From: Oidiodendron maius Zn
Lineage: Eukaryota > Ascomycota > Leotiomycetes > Myxotrichaceae
Direction of reading: 5' to 3'
Length of the DNA: 64,000 bases
Assembly: GCA_000827325.1 (NCBI GenBank)
Contig: KN832888.1
Location: 410,069-474,068 of the forward strand
The notes under the pieces were generated by a model. It saw only the letters and a program-made list of their open reading frames with translations. It was not told the DNA's origin and made no database searches. Positions 46,190 through 56,372 of the stretch are shown here, one piece after another; the first letter of the stretch is position 1, and every line of letters starts with the position of its first letter. The position numbers and the translations under genes are program-made.

Positions 46190-47839
46190 TTAGAGACCCT
46201 CTTCACCAGCTGTACAGAGCTTAATCTCCCTGCCCCATTCGGACTTGAGAACTTGTGAGGCCGTGATGCGACGTCCGGGATTGGGGTCCAGAATAGAGTA
46301 GATAACATTACGGCAGCGTGCCTGCGATCTTATTAGTCTATGGTTAGAAATCGATAAGGGCGCAGCACTTACCCGGTGCAACGATTCGATAGGAGCGTAA
46401 CCCTCCTCGTCTCTCCGTCCTTCCAGATATCTCTCGTAGAACTCGTCTTCTTCTTTCTTGGCCACGCGCCACAGGTGTCGTCCCGTGCGCATCGCCATGT
46501 AGATCACGCCCGTCGCCCAGACGTCGACGGCGCGAGCGTCAAATTCCTTGTCAATATACTCCTCCGGGGCAATGTAGGGCGCCGAGCCACACAGGCCGGT
46601 CACCATATGCGTCTCGGACTCCCAGGCCATGCGGAAGCACTCGCCGTTGCCAAAGTCAGTGATCTTGAGGGCGCCGTGGTTGGTGAGCAGCAGGTTCTCG
46701 GGCTTCAGGTCGCGGTGGGCGACGCCCATCTCGTGCATGTACTCGACGCCACGCATCATCTGCTTGAAGAAGCAGTCGGCCTCGTTGACCTCGAGCTTGC
46801 CAGCTGCCAGGACGAGCGTGTACAGATCGCCGCCGGCGCAGAACTCCATGACCTCGCAGTAGTCGCCCTTGGAGTCTTGGAGCAGGTCGAGCGTGTGGAT
46901 GACATTGGGGTGTCGCAGGGACGAGGAGATGCAGAACTCGGCCGTCAGCCGCTTGCTGTACTTCTTCTCGTTCTCGTCGGGTCGGCGCCGGAACTCCTTG
47001 ACGGCGAACAGCTGTTCGCCCGTGTCGGAACGCTTGTGGGATATCCTTACGATGCCAAAGGCGCCTCGGCCGACGATCTCCTGACACTTGCCATACTTCT
47101 CGACCAGCGATACCGTCGAGTTGGGGCCGCCCTTCTTGTCTGAAGCCAGGACATCGCGCTCGCGCTTCAGCTGGTCGACCCAGCCTGACATGAGGGACAG
47201 CTGCTGCTCGCCCTCGTGCTCGGCATTCTTCTTCCCACTGATGACGTTGCGGAACATGTCCGACAGCTTTTCCTGGCGCTTGGTGCCCTTGAGGTGGTGC
47301 TCGTGGCCCCCGCGCACGTCGGGCACCACGGCGTAGCGCTGGCTGGCGACAGGTTTCTTGTCCTTGACGGGTGTGGGCACCGCCTTCTCCGCTTTCTCCA
47401 TCTTGTCCATCTTTGCCTTGTCGGTCGCGGAGGGTTTCCGGGCCGGTGGGTTGGGTTTCGGCAGCTGTTGCGCCTGCACCTGTTGTTGTTGTGTCGTCGA
47501 TGATGCAGGGTCCTGCTTCGGCAGCGGTGTGCCGGCAGGGGAGGGGGGATTTATATTGCCCTCGGCGCGGACGCCGTCCCGCGCAGAGAACATTCTCGTG
47601 AGTCGCTTGGTCATCGACGGCTTCTCGGTAGTCGTAGAAGGCGCTTTATTGGAGGCTTCAGAGGGCGGTGCAGAGCCATTGCCCATCACGCTCAGGCTCT
47701 CGGTGCTAGAGATGCCATTGAGGCCGGCCGAAGGCCGCGACTCAGGCGAACCGACAACTGAGGAGGTCTGAGAGGTGGCGGGCGATGAGCGCGGCTTCTC
47801 GGGGACGAGAGCATCTCGCTGGGCGGCGACCGTCGCCAT
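46190..47839 (-). CDS. Hal4/Hal5-type Ser/Thr protein kinase (Sat4/Oca2 group)
   Basis: Fungus-specific kinases that stabilise K+ and nutrient transporters at the plasma membrane and affect salt tolerance. Two exons: 47839-46373 and 46321-46190 (51-nt intron, GTAAGT...GATCGCAG), 532 aa. Residues 1-248 are disordered and low complexity, with Ser/Pro and a KRLTRMFSARDGV basic patch. The kinase spans about 249-525: GRGAFGIVRIS, catalytic Lys 281 in FAVKEF, then FRRRPDENEKKYSKRLTAEF, typical of this subgroup, HRDLKPEN (Asp 377), DFG (395-397) and GLCGSAPYIAPEE. The GNGECFRMAWE insert after DFG is also subgroup-specific. The C-terminal lobe closes with WGREIKLC. Without splicing, 17 extra residues would sit between the last helices, so splicing is certain. 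Target channels cannot be inferred here. Confidence 0.92.
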   Translation of the reverse strand: MATVAAQRDALVPEKPRSSPATSQTSSVVGSPESRPSAGLNGISSTESLSVMGNGSAPPSEASNKAPSTTTEKPSMTKRLTRMFSARDGVRAEGNINPPSPAGTPLPKQDPASSTTQQQQVQAQQLPKPNPPARKPSATDKAKMDKMEKAEKAVPTPVKDKKPVASQRYAVVPDVRGGHEHHLKGTKRQEKLSDMFRNVISGKKNAEHEGEQQLSLMSGWVDQLKRERDVLASDKKGGPNSTVSLVEKYGKCQEIVGRGAFGIVRISHKRSDTGEQLFAVKEFRRRPDENEKKYSKRLTAEFCISSSLRHPNVIHTLDLLQDSKGDYCEVMEFCAGGDLYTLVLAAGKLEVNEADCFFKQMMRGVEYMHEMGVAHRDLKPENLLLTNHGALKITDFGNGECFRMAWESETHMVTGLCGSAPYIAPEEYIDKEFDARAVDVWATGVIYMAMRTGRHLWRVAKKEEDEFYERYLEGRRDEEGYAPIESLHRVSAAPLSISNHRLIRSQARCRNVIYSILDPNPGRRITASQVLKSEWGREIKLCTAGEEGL

Positions 47840-48399
47840 GGTGCACCAGCCGAAAGAGGGGGCGAAGAGGACGACGAAGACGAGGGCTCAGCAGACGCGG
47901 TGACGTTGGCAGGTGGGTGTGAGAGGGAGGCCACCAGACGCGGTGCGGGCAGCGCCCGTGAAGGTTCGTGTGGGGGGGGAGAGTGAGAGGCGGCAAAATA
48001 GGTGGCGGTGCTCTCTGGGAGGAGAGACTCTTCGGTAGGTGGGAGAGGGAAGTTGAGCCGTGGAGAGGCAGGCGGCGAGAGGGTCGGAGGGAGGTGGCAC
48101 TTGGCGAGGAGGAGGATGGAAGAGGAAAGGGAAATGGAGAGAAGAGTAGGATGAAGTAGGGCCGTACACGACGTCAGTGGCCTGTCTGGTCGACGATAGA
48201 GGGAGGAGGTGGAGGTAAGCGTGCTGGACGAGGGCGAGAGAGAGAAAGTCGGGCTGTTTAATGTTTTTGCTGGTGGTTTGAGGTGGGCGGGCGGCTTATG
48301 TGATAGCTCGGGACGAGTGCGATGTTGGTTACCAATTCAACTTTTTCTGGGGCCGTTGGCTAGTCGCTGCCCACGCCCTCCTCGCTTGTCTCTACTGTA

Positions 48400-48439
48400 G
48401 CTGCTACTACCGCTGCTGCTGCTGCTGCTACTGCTACCG
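48400..48439. repeat. CTG/GCT-rich trinucleotide microsatellite
   Basis: About 13 triplets, mostly GCT with interspersed ACT/ACC, about 560 bp upstream of the Hal4/5-type kinase start. No coding context. Confidence 0.75.
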
Positions 48440-48920
48440 CTTGTGTTGCTTTCGTGCTGCGGCCACGGCAGGAGGATGGGGGGAATGGGGAGTGTGGAAT
48501 GCGGAATGGGATGGTAAGGGATGGACGTGGATGGAAATGGGCTCTGGGACGCCGGCCAAGCAGAAGGCGAATTAAATTTTGGATGAGGGATTTCTTTTCT
48601 TACTCTCTCCCTTTCGTTCCTCCTTTTGCCTCTGCGTCGGCCGTTGGTGTGGATACGCTGGGGATCGGGGAGGGGGCTACCATCGACAGACTGACCTGAC
48701 CTCCTTAGTATCTTACTCTTATACTGGCAGAAAACCGCTCGCGTCGGGAAACTGACCTGACCCGACTGCTGTTCGGTCCTGCGCTCTACAGCGACTGGCA
48801 GAGAGACTGGCGCTGGTCAGATCAGCGCGCCCGCACCGCATGAGCAGGAGGAACCACCGCCCAGCATCCAGCGTCCCCCCAGCCACGACAGGCTGATCCG
48901 CACCAGCACCTGCGCAGCGG

Positions 48921-48952
48921 CATCATCCAGCATCATCCAACATCATCCATCA
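48921..48952. repeat. Three-copy 10-nt repeat (CATCATCCAR)
   Basis: Three tandem copies of CATCATCCA with a variable last base, then a partial copy. Non-coding. Confidence 0.7.
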
Positions 48953-49353
48953 CCGGGTTCAGATAGGAGATGTCTCGGCCGCGCTCTCGGAAGGGCGCCG
49001 TGACCGGGCTCGCTCTCGCCTCCTGACCCTCACTGGCGGCGTCATTCTTGGACGATGAACAGCGCCTGGGAGACCAGCCCTTCCTCAGGTACACGGGCGC
49101 ACGTATCAGGCCGGCCGCGAAGGTCAGCCACGAATATCTCGCTCGATGCTGGACGTCCTGGGACTGTAGCACGCGACTGGCGCATGCCGAGGGTCGGGTG
49201 GGGCAGGTACTTGTGTCTGGGTGCGAATCCCCGCCATAGCTCAGGTACCCTGGTGTGGCCCTAATACCCCGCCCCGCCGGTTGTGGTTATGCCCTTATCC
49301 GTGCCCGGACCGTATCGTATCACCCGCTACAGATGGGAGCGGACGTCCTGTAC

Positions 49354-49369
49354 GTACTCCGTAGAGTAC
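49354..49369. other. Perfect 6-bp-arm inverted repeat GTACTC-CGTA-GAGTAC
   Basis: A 16-nt palindrome with a 4-nt centre inside a longer tract of related GTACG/GTAGAGTA words (49349-49382). It could form a short hairpin or be a binding site for a dimeric factor. Role unknown. Confidence 0.55.
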
Positions 49370-49596
49370 GTAGAGTATGTAGTTGCTATCACCAGTACCT
49401 GTTCGACTACAGAACGATAATTATATCGCAGATGGATGGCAGAGATAGATGGCGCTGACTACGCCATGCAGCCCCTCCATCCCTCATCCCTCATCCCTCC
49501 TCTCCCGCAGGATCCCTCCCTTAGACAATCGGTTACCACCCGCGACAGGCATCCCATCCCTCCGCACTGTATGTATACCTGCGACAGACATGGCCT

Positions 49597-49656
49597 TACA
49601 TACCTTACATACATACATACATACACACACTCACACATACGAACACATACATACAT
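49597..49656. repeat. TACA/CA microsatellite
   Basis: An imperfect run of TACA units passing into CA-rich DNA and back to TACA, in the long gap upstream of the Hal4/5-type kinase. Non-coding. Confidence 0.8.
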
Positions 49657-50377
49657 CTGCCACCCCGTTGCCATACCGCCAGCCTCTGCTCCCGACCCGC
49701 GGACCTCTCACCGACTCCTCCCCTCCACCTGCTTGATTACCACGCAACCCCCCAAACCGCGAACGCCTTCCTCTGCCATCCGTCTGCATGCACCCAGGGG
49801 CAAGGAAACAGAAGACTCCCCGTTCCAGGAAACTACTCTCCCCCGAGCCTGCTATCCCTCGCCCACGGGCCGCTACGGTGCCCAGAGATTGGTCTCTCGT
49901 GCCCTCGCCCTCGATCAAGCCCGCCCCTCCAGACTGATCGATGCATCCGCGTTCCTCCGCAACCACGCTGTCAGTCAGTCTCGCTCTCACCTCACTCGGT
50001 CCATCGCAACCCCCGGCAGTTTCGGGACGAGGCTAGCATGCTGTATGCCAAGGTACGCAGCTACGTAGCTTGCATTCCTCGCCATTATCGAGGACCAAGG
50101 AGCGGAAGCTCCCTACTGTAGGTCTGTCAGAGACAGCTCCCCTTTGCTCTCCAAAGCTATGCGCCCTGCCCCGCAATACCTAACCTCTCACACCTTCGCC
50201 ATGCTATTGACCATCCTTGAAGAGATATGGCCCTGCAAGAGTTCGTAACTCTTTTTCCTTCTCCATCCGGCCAGCCCATTCAATGCGTCCGATCTCCTGG
50301 TGGCCTTCTCTATTTTTTTACTCCTTCAGTCCTATCATACCCCTTGCATGTCTTATACATATATACTGTGTAGAATA

Positions 50378-50399
50378 AATATATATATATGTATATATA
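50378..50399. repeat. TA dinucleotide tract
   Basis: An (AT)n run with one G interruption, non-coding, in the 3' side of the forkhead gene's downstream region. Confidence 0.75.
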
Positions 50400-51757
50400 C
50401 ACGCAAAAGCCGAACCTACAAGGTAAGAGGCGGTACAACAGCTACCCTATCTAGCTCTCCCGCTATCTCGCCAGGCCCGTACCCTGAATCTCCGGTGCTA
50501 AACGGAAGACATTCTTCTCTGTAATCATCCCAACGTGGTAACCCCAACCCCCAAATTCAACCGTGGCAGATATTCTAGCCCCGCCGGTTCCGCACCACGG
50601 TGCGCCACAAGGTCCCGCAGGGAGCTTGGCGCTGATCGGCGAGGGTATATATGTATATTTCGTACAACAGAATCCCCACACGTAGCGTAGACTTTCGTGC
50701 TCAAGTGAGATTTTTTTGTAGCGGTGTTGAATCAGAGACAGGGCCTGGACCGGTCCCGAGCTGGCGAGTCGTCGGTGCGAAGGAGTATGTGCGATGCTTG
50801 AGAATGAAGATGGCCAATTGATGTTGCCACACCCAATCCCATTCCTTCTGCCCTGGAAAAACAGCCTAGGACAGCTCACAACTCCCCGGGGACATAAGAG
50901 CGAAGCATGTGAAGAGACGAAGGGAGCAAGATAGGCACGGGTATGACATGACATGGCAGATCATAAAACATCACTGACATTTGTTGCACGAAGATTATGG
51001 ATGAATTGGAAATCAATCGATTGCTGTCATATCTCAGAAAAAAACAAAAACAAAATGAGAGCTTGCAGGTAGGCCACTCAAACAAACACCCAACACAAAT
51101 TTCCCTGGCGCTGCATTGCCCAGAGCTCCCTTCCATGAAAATGGAAGAACGCCACCGCAAGAAAGAGCTGCATACACCCGATACAGAGACACCTCATCAG
51201 TGCAGAGAGTGCTCAGTCCTCCGAACCCCGGTCTGTCAGAAATAGATACCCGAGACATGTGTTTTTATTCCCATTCCATTCCCCCCGTCCCAATTGTGCG
51301 TGCGCCAGAGAGACGCCACTCCCGATCCACGTTGCCCAACAAGAGGCAGCCGATAGCTTGGAAAGGTGTGAAGTGTCCAAATCAAAAACTAGAAAAGAGA
51401 AAAGAGAAAAAATCCAACATGCAAGGAATCCCACTAGTCAGGTACTCTAAACATCATTATCGTCAAATGGAAGAAGGAACCCTGAGGCTATCCAATCTAT
51501 CAGTCCCACCGGGAGGTGCAAGTATGGGGATATATCCATTCTCGATTTTGTCCTCGCCGACTTTCAACATCATCGAGCGTCCCCCCATGCTCGCCTCCGC
51601 TGCAACAATAGAGATGAGGATTGCTCTTTGCCCAGATTCAGTTCGTCAAAGTCATTAACATTCATCACCAGGTTCGTATCCCGAGAATAAGAAAAAAAGA
51701 GGATCATTATTTCGTTTCAGCCGTTTCCTTTAATGCAAGCCCTGACCAATTACCTGT

Positions 51758-54058
51758 TCAATATTGAGAGGTGTAGCTCCGACCCAGCGTCGCTCGCGGG
51801 CCGTTTGCCTGTGGGTTGCTGCGTGGCGCCTGTGCCCGAGCACCAATCCTCTGGAATCCCTGCGTGATATCCATCCCGGAAAAGCCGGTCACCTCTTCCG
51901 ATAAGAACTCTGCGCCAAAGAACTCCTCGTCCTGCGGAAGGCTGAAGCCGCCTGCGTTGATAGAAGGTGACCTCATCTTTGACGGCGATTCTAGATCGAA
52001 GAGCTTGCTCGGCGATTCTGCAAAGCCGAGTCCCCTAGTCGGGGAATTGAATACTGAGGGTCCAAGGTCAGGTGTGAACTTCAGCATCGGTGTCGACGTG
52101 ACGCTCTTATTGCAGTTGCTAGAGATATCAACTAGAACATTGGCCGACTTAGCTCTGTCCAAGCGAGGTCGCTTTGCAGATCGCTTCTCAGGGGAACCAT
52201 TCTCCGGTAGAGGCCCCCAATCAAAGTCCAAGCAACTATCCACAAATACATCAGTGTCGTCGGCTAGGTTGCTAAAAATGAAGGGCACATCGTCGAAGTT
52301 GAAATTTGGACTCCACGGCGGCATGTTCTCCTCAAGGCAACTCAGACCTCGAACCGGCGAGCCCACCATCTCCCGTACCTTATCTCGGTGAAGACGGAGG
52401 TTTGTGTTTGGTGAGATGGATGGCGGAGGCTTCATAGGAGGCTTTAACTGCACAGCAGGCGTGAGAGGAGGAAGCATCTGTCCAGAGCCGTACTTTTGAG
52501 TCTGACGCAGCGGCGACGAAGAGGCGGGTCCAAAGCCAGAGAGCGCGGCACGGTTTTTGGATGGACTGTCGTATGACGAACCCCGAAGACGTGCTATTTC
52601 CTCCTCTGCTCGACCTCTCTTGATCCTCGGCCGTCCAGCTCCCGAGGTAAGTAATTGCTGTGGCCTTTTTGCAGACGAGTCAAGTGACGAAAAGTAACCA
52701 CTATCATCCATGGAAGCGAATTTGCGTTTGTGGGATCTAGTTTGAGACGAGGAAGGGAAACGCGGGACTGGGGGAGGGGTGGCTTGTCTGCGTTGGGTAC
52801 GCCGAGCTACAGGCGGCGAGGAGTTCATTATGGCCCCAGGGGGTGACGATTGTAGGAGTGGAGAGGATGGTGGCAGCTGACGAGCTTCTGCTGTCTCTTC
52901 GAATGCGTCGTCCGAGGCCGGGATCGTAGCATCGGAAGAGAGTTCGGGAACGGCAGGCAATGGACCGCATGGCATTGCGACCTGTGCTTGGGCAAGGGCC
53001 TCTTGAGGTGCTGGAGCAAGGGGTTTGATCTCTGGATGGTTTAGAGGAGCTAGGTTGGTAGATAGCAAAGGCACGTTCTCGTTCGGGCCAGGTCTTCGGG
53101 CTGACTTGTCCTTGATAAATTGATGTTCACTGCCAGGTTGAATAGCCCAGTAGTTCCCCTTTCCAGGATCGTCCTTTGGCCTCTCCTGCTTGATGAAGGC
53201 TTTGTTCAGGCTAAGGTTATGGCGAATGCTGTTTTGCCAGCCAGCGTCCGAAGGGTTGTAAAAGGAGTAAGTATCAGATATCCACTTGTATATCTGGGCC
53301 AGCGTCAGCCGACGAGCTGGTGCTCGTAATATGGACATTCCGATTAACTGTGCATAGGAGTGTGGAGGCTTGGATCCGTCATCGTGAAGGGGCGGGAATG
53401 AATCTGGTGCAGGAAGGGCAAGCTCGTCTTGGGCCTCCTCTAACTGCTGTTCACCTTCTTTCTTCGATCTTTTCAGAGGTCTTGAATCTTGGATTGGCGC
53501 CGCCTCCAATAGAGTTCGCTTGGTGGTTCGTTTCTGGTCGTACAGACCCTCAAGGGAAAAGTTGCTTTCATCAAATGTTCTAGTGAACAAAGTTGATTGC
53601 TGGCCATTTGGGGGAATGTTTTCGGTATCAACGGGCTTGGTGGTTGCAAACGTTGTAAACAGGGCCTTGTGTGGCTTGAACTTTGACATCAAAGGCTGCT
53701 TCTTTTCGATAGAGTCTGTCTGGTTGGCTGGTCTTCCTGGCGGTGGCATCGAGATCATATTCAGCCTACTGCCAAGAGGTGCTCTGGATGGTGAGCTGGA
53801 TGACTGGAGTGCCGATTTCGACGGAGAGGGTCTACTAGGCCCGGGCTGCGGAGGGTTTAGGACGATATTCCTTCTCGAGGCGGCGTTCTTGATCGGCCGA
53901 AGGGGCGACAGCTTTTTCGAGCGTGATGGGTTTGGGCTCGAGGGTTCCGGATGATCTGGGCGAGATGAGTTGGGTATCGACGATATAGAGTGGTCGAAAG
54001 AGGTGATGGGATCTTGGTAGATCTGCAGTAGCTGCTGCGTATAGCGCGTCGACGCCAT
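51758..54058 (-). CDS. Forkhead transcription factor, Hcm1/Sep1-like
   Basis: A single-exon gene of 766 aa. Hcm1-type factors act in S phase on spindle, kinetochore and cell-cycle genes and on the next wave of forkheads. The forkhead domain lies at about residues 229-318: KPPHSYAQLIGMSILRAPAR, then RLTLAQIYKWISDTYSFYNP and GWQNSIRHNLSLNKAFIKQE, with the DNA-contact helix NSIRHNLSLN intact. A GKGNYWAIQPG wing follows. The N-terminal 228 residues are Ser/Pro-rich with many SP/TP sites (possible CDK targets) and a DTENIPPN stretch resembling a destruction-box-linked region. The C-terminal part is disordered with repeated SPS/SPT motifs. The Hcm1 assignment rests on the forkhead subtype and length; Fkh1/2 is less likely because no FHA domain is present. 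Confidence 0.87.
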   Translation of the reverse strand: MASTRYTQQLLQIYQDPITSFDHSISSIPNSSRPDHPEPSSPNPSRSKKLSPLRPIKNAASRRNIVLNPPQPGPSRPSPSKSALQSSSSPSRAPLGSRLNMISMPPPGRPANQTDSIEKKQPLMSKFKPHKALFTTFATTKPVDTENIPPNGQQSTLFTRTFDESNFSLEGLYDQKRTTKRTLLEAAPIQDSRPLKRSKKEGEQQLEEAQDELALPAPDSFPPLHDDGSKPPHSYAQLIGMSILRAPARRLTLAQIYKWISDTYSFYNPSDAGWQNSIRHNLSLNKAFIKQERPKDDPGKGNYWAIQPGSEHQFIKDKSARRPGPNENVPLLSTNLAPLNHPEIKPLAPAPQEALAQAQVAMPCGPLPAVPELSSDATIPASDDAFEETAEARQLPPSSPLLQSSPPGAIMNSSPPVARRTQRRQATPPPVPRFPSSSQTRSHKRKFASMDDSGYFSSLDSSAKRPQQLLTSGAGRPRIKRGRAEEEIARLRGSSYDSPSKNRAALSGFGPASSSPLRQTQKYGSGQMLPPLTPAVQLKPPMKPPPSISPNTNLRLHRDKVREMVGSPVRGLSCLEENMPPWSPNFNFDDVPFIFSNLADDTDVFVDSCLDFDWGPLPENGSPEKRSAKRPRLDRAKSANVLVDISSNCNKSVTSTPMLKFTPDLGPSVFNSPTRGLGFAESPSKLFDLESPSKMRSPSINAGGFSLPQDEEFFGAEFLSEEVTGFSGMDITQGFQRIGARAQAPRSNPQANGPRATLGRSYTSQY

Positions 54059-56372
54059 TGCGAAGGTCGACGATGGCCCTGCGATCGACCGACAATGAGA
54101 TGCTAAAGGATAATAACGCGTGTTGTATTGGTAGGCACGGAGCCAAGATGCTGCGATGGCTGTCGGGTTGCAAAGTCAGCCTTGTGGCGGATATCGAAGT
54201 CGGGAGGCCGCGAGGGTGAGGAGGAGTTGGAGGATCGCGGGGGCCAGAGGGAGATGCATACGACGGTGATACTAAAGTACTATGCACATGTAGCAGGTGT
54301 GCTAGCCAAGGCCGGGCTAGAAAGGAAAAGCCAGGGAAGGGGATTTCACGCCTGGGAAGCAAGGGTGGAGAACGAGCAGGTCGGGATGTACGTCGCTGGG
54401 AGGAGAGAGACGGTGCCGTCAGAGAGACGAGGAGGTAGACGGCTTTGAAGCGGCGCGAGGTGATATCAGCCAAGCAGGATTCTCCTTCGTGCTGCTCCGC
54501 CCTCTTTCTTCCGGCGGCCCACTCTCGAACTGGGCGTGCAGGATGTATCAGTCTCGACCCGCCCGGCGCGTCGATTGGGGACAATGAGGGGCCTTGGAAG
54601 TACCGACGATCGAGTGACGCCTGCGATTTGGAGAGAGTTTGATGCAAAAAGCAGGTTGTGCCAGTTGATTGGGTGTCGGGGATCGATCGAGAGCGCGGGT
54701 TTGGGCTGATACGGCCAACACGGTCGAGGCGGAGGAGCGGACGACGCGTTGAGCGCGTATCGTGTCGGACGTGTTGTTTACATCGGTGCCCAATCAATTA
54801 GCCGAGAGCACATCGCTCGGTCCTCGACGACCGCAAGAGCGCATATATCCGAGACTCTGTTAAGAAGTGTATTATCATACTATGATCTTATTATTGCGTA
54901 GACGGAATGTTCGGCAGGCTGACGTGCTGATATCTCCTTGAGGCCCTGCAGCATTACTCATGGGTTTGGCAATTTGGCTAGCATACGTCTCCATCAGAGA
55001 TGCGGTGGAGATGAGTAGCCATCCATTATATCCAGAGCTGGCATCTATATATGATAATTGTAGTCGTCCAGTGACAGCATGGTATTCGCAATTCAAGAAG
55101 AGAGTGCAAATCTCAGGACGTATAGTCGTTATTTGCACATATATTCTACATATTCATGTGCCAACCTAGAAGATATGCTACACATCATGAACGTCTCGCT
55201 TTCAAAATGCCGAGCGAAGGTGCATAAGGATATACCCCGTCGTCGAATCCACATTCTTGAATCGCAGCAGACTCCAGCTTTATGTTTTTTCTTTCCTTGT
55301 CGGCAATGATCTCAACGGCTTTGCCAAGCTTCAGCTGCCATCTCCTCACATGCGCTTCGATGTTTATTATCCTCCCCATCGGACAGCGGTGCCGGCTTTG
55401 CCGGTTGCGTGACATCAGGCGCTGTCCAATGCCAGATGTCTATTCGTGAGCATATGGTATAGGCAGTTATCCCGTCGCATAGCTGAGCCAACTACGCATT
55501 ACCGGCCATTTCCACGGCGTTGGCTTACTCGCTTGGTTCATAAAGGAGAGGGAAGAAGGCTACTCCTCCCACGGATACTGGACGTACCGCAACTGAGCTA
55601 CTGTACAGCAAGTCCTGCGTCTATACACGGATAAGACTTTGATTAGATCTGTAAAGTCTAACGAGGATATACGTCTCAATTTTGGGAGCTTGGTACCCGC
55701 AATGCTCTCTATGGATGCTGGATATGCATGGGGCCATAAGTTGGGTAACTTAGTACATTCTTCTGGGTTATAAGCAGGCCTATAATCATCTCCGGATGAT
55801 TCTTCTATAATGATCGACCGCCAAATATTAGAAATCTCTCGAACGTGGCACTGCATTTGTCAAATTTATATACATACTGCCTTTCAAAATATTTAAATCT
55901 TACAGTAGAAGCTCCTATTAGAGACTCACTCGACTATGCTACCTCGAGGAATGCTTCTGGCGGTAGATTGACGCAATATTAAGTCGAGATCGATATCTTG
56001 TTTCAAAGGAAAAGAGTCTCGGTAATGTGTTAGAACTTGTCAGTAGCGTAAAAGGATACTGTCGCACGGCTAGCCTGCGAAGTACTAAGGATGGCAAAGC
56101 TCGCAGTTCAGGAGAATAATTCCAAGCATCATATGGGGGTATATAACTACCTACGCTTTACATAGATTTATAGGCCAGAGGAGCTATGCAATTATATCTT
56201 GAAGGAAGTGTGCCAATACCTTTCCAAACTCCCTGGAGCCTCTGCGGTCTCCTTCTACCCATAACGGCCGTTCATACATCGTAAAAGCCCATTATATAGT
56301 AAATTGCCCTATCCAAACGCCATCCATGCATCCTCAGCAACGCTGCAATGAAAACTGATCATGGAAGCCTAT
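54059..56372. other. Intergenic region upstream of the forkhead gene
   Basis: 2.3 kb between the forkhead start and the MID1 stop. The first 0.75 kb is GC-rich promoter. A 320-aa minus-strand frame there overlaps the forkhead coding region in another frame and is low complexity. From about 54,860 to 56,350 it is AT-rich with short unconserved frames and no RNA gene or repeat that I recognise. Confidence 0.5.

Larger units (their letters stand above)
47840..51757. other. Long GC-rich intergenic region upstream of the Hal4/5-type kinase
   Basis: The largest gene-free stretch (3.9 kb), between the kinase start and the forkhead stop. The first kilobase upstream of the kinase is purine-rich on the plus strand, meaning a CT-rich leader on the transcribed strand, usual for highly expressed fungal genes. 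The rest carries several simple repeats (48400, 48921, 49597, 50378) and a short hairpin (49354). Many long open frames exist only because stops are rare at this GC content. A T-arm-like sequence near 49220 does not fold with a tRNA acceptor or anticodon arm. I see no gene. Confidence 0.5.

Noticed and set aside
46376-47143. Plus-strand 255-aa frame antisense to the Hal4/5-type kinase
   Set aside because: It is the mirror of well-conserved kinase codons on the other strand; the kinase frame has all catalytic motifs.
49195-49245. T-arm-like GTGCGAATCCCCGC as a possible tRNA
   Set aside because: No matching acceptor stem, D-arm or anticodon arm could be built from the flanks.
49436-50068. Plus-strand 210-aa frame in the long gap upstream of the Hal4/5-type kinase
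   Set aside because: Its translation is dominated by microsatellite residues (Tyr/His/Thr runs) and it has no conserved block.
53835-54797. Minus-strand 320-aa open frame upstream of the forkhead gene
   Set aside because: It overlaps the forkhead coding region in another frame, is Arg/Ser/Pro low complexity and has no recognisable domain; expected by chance at this GC content.
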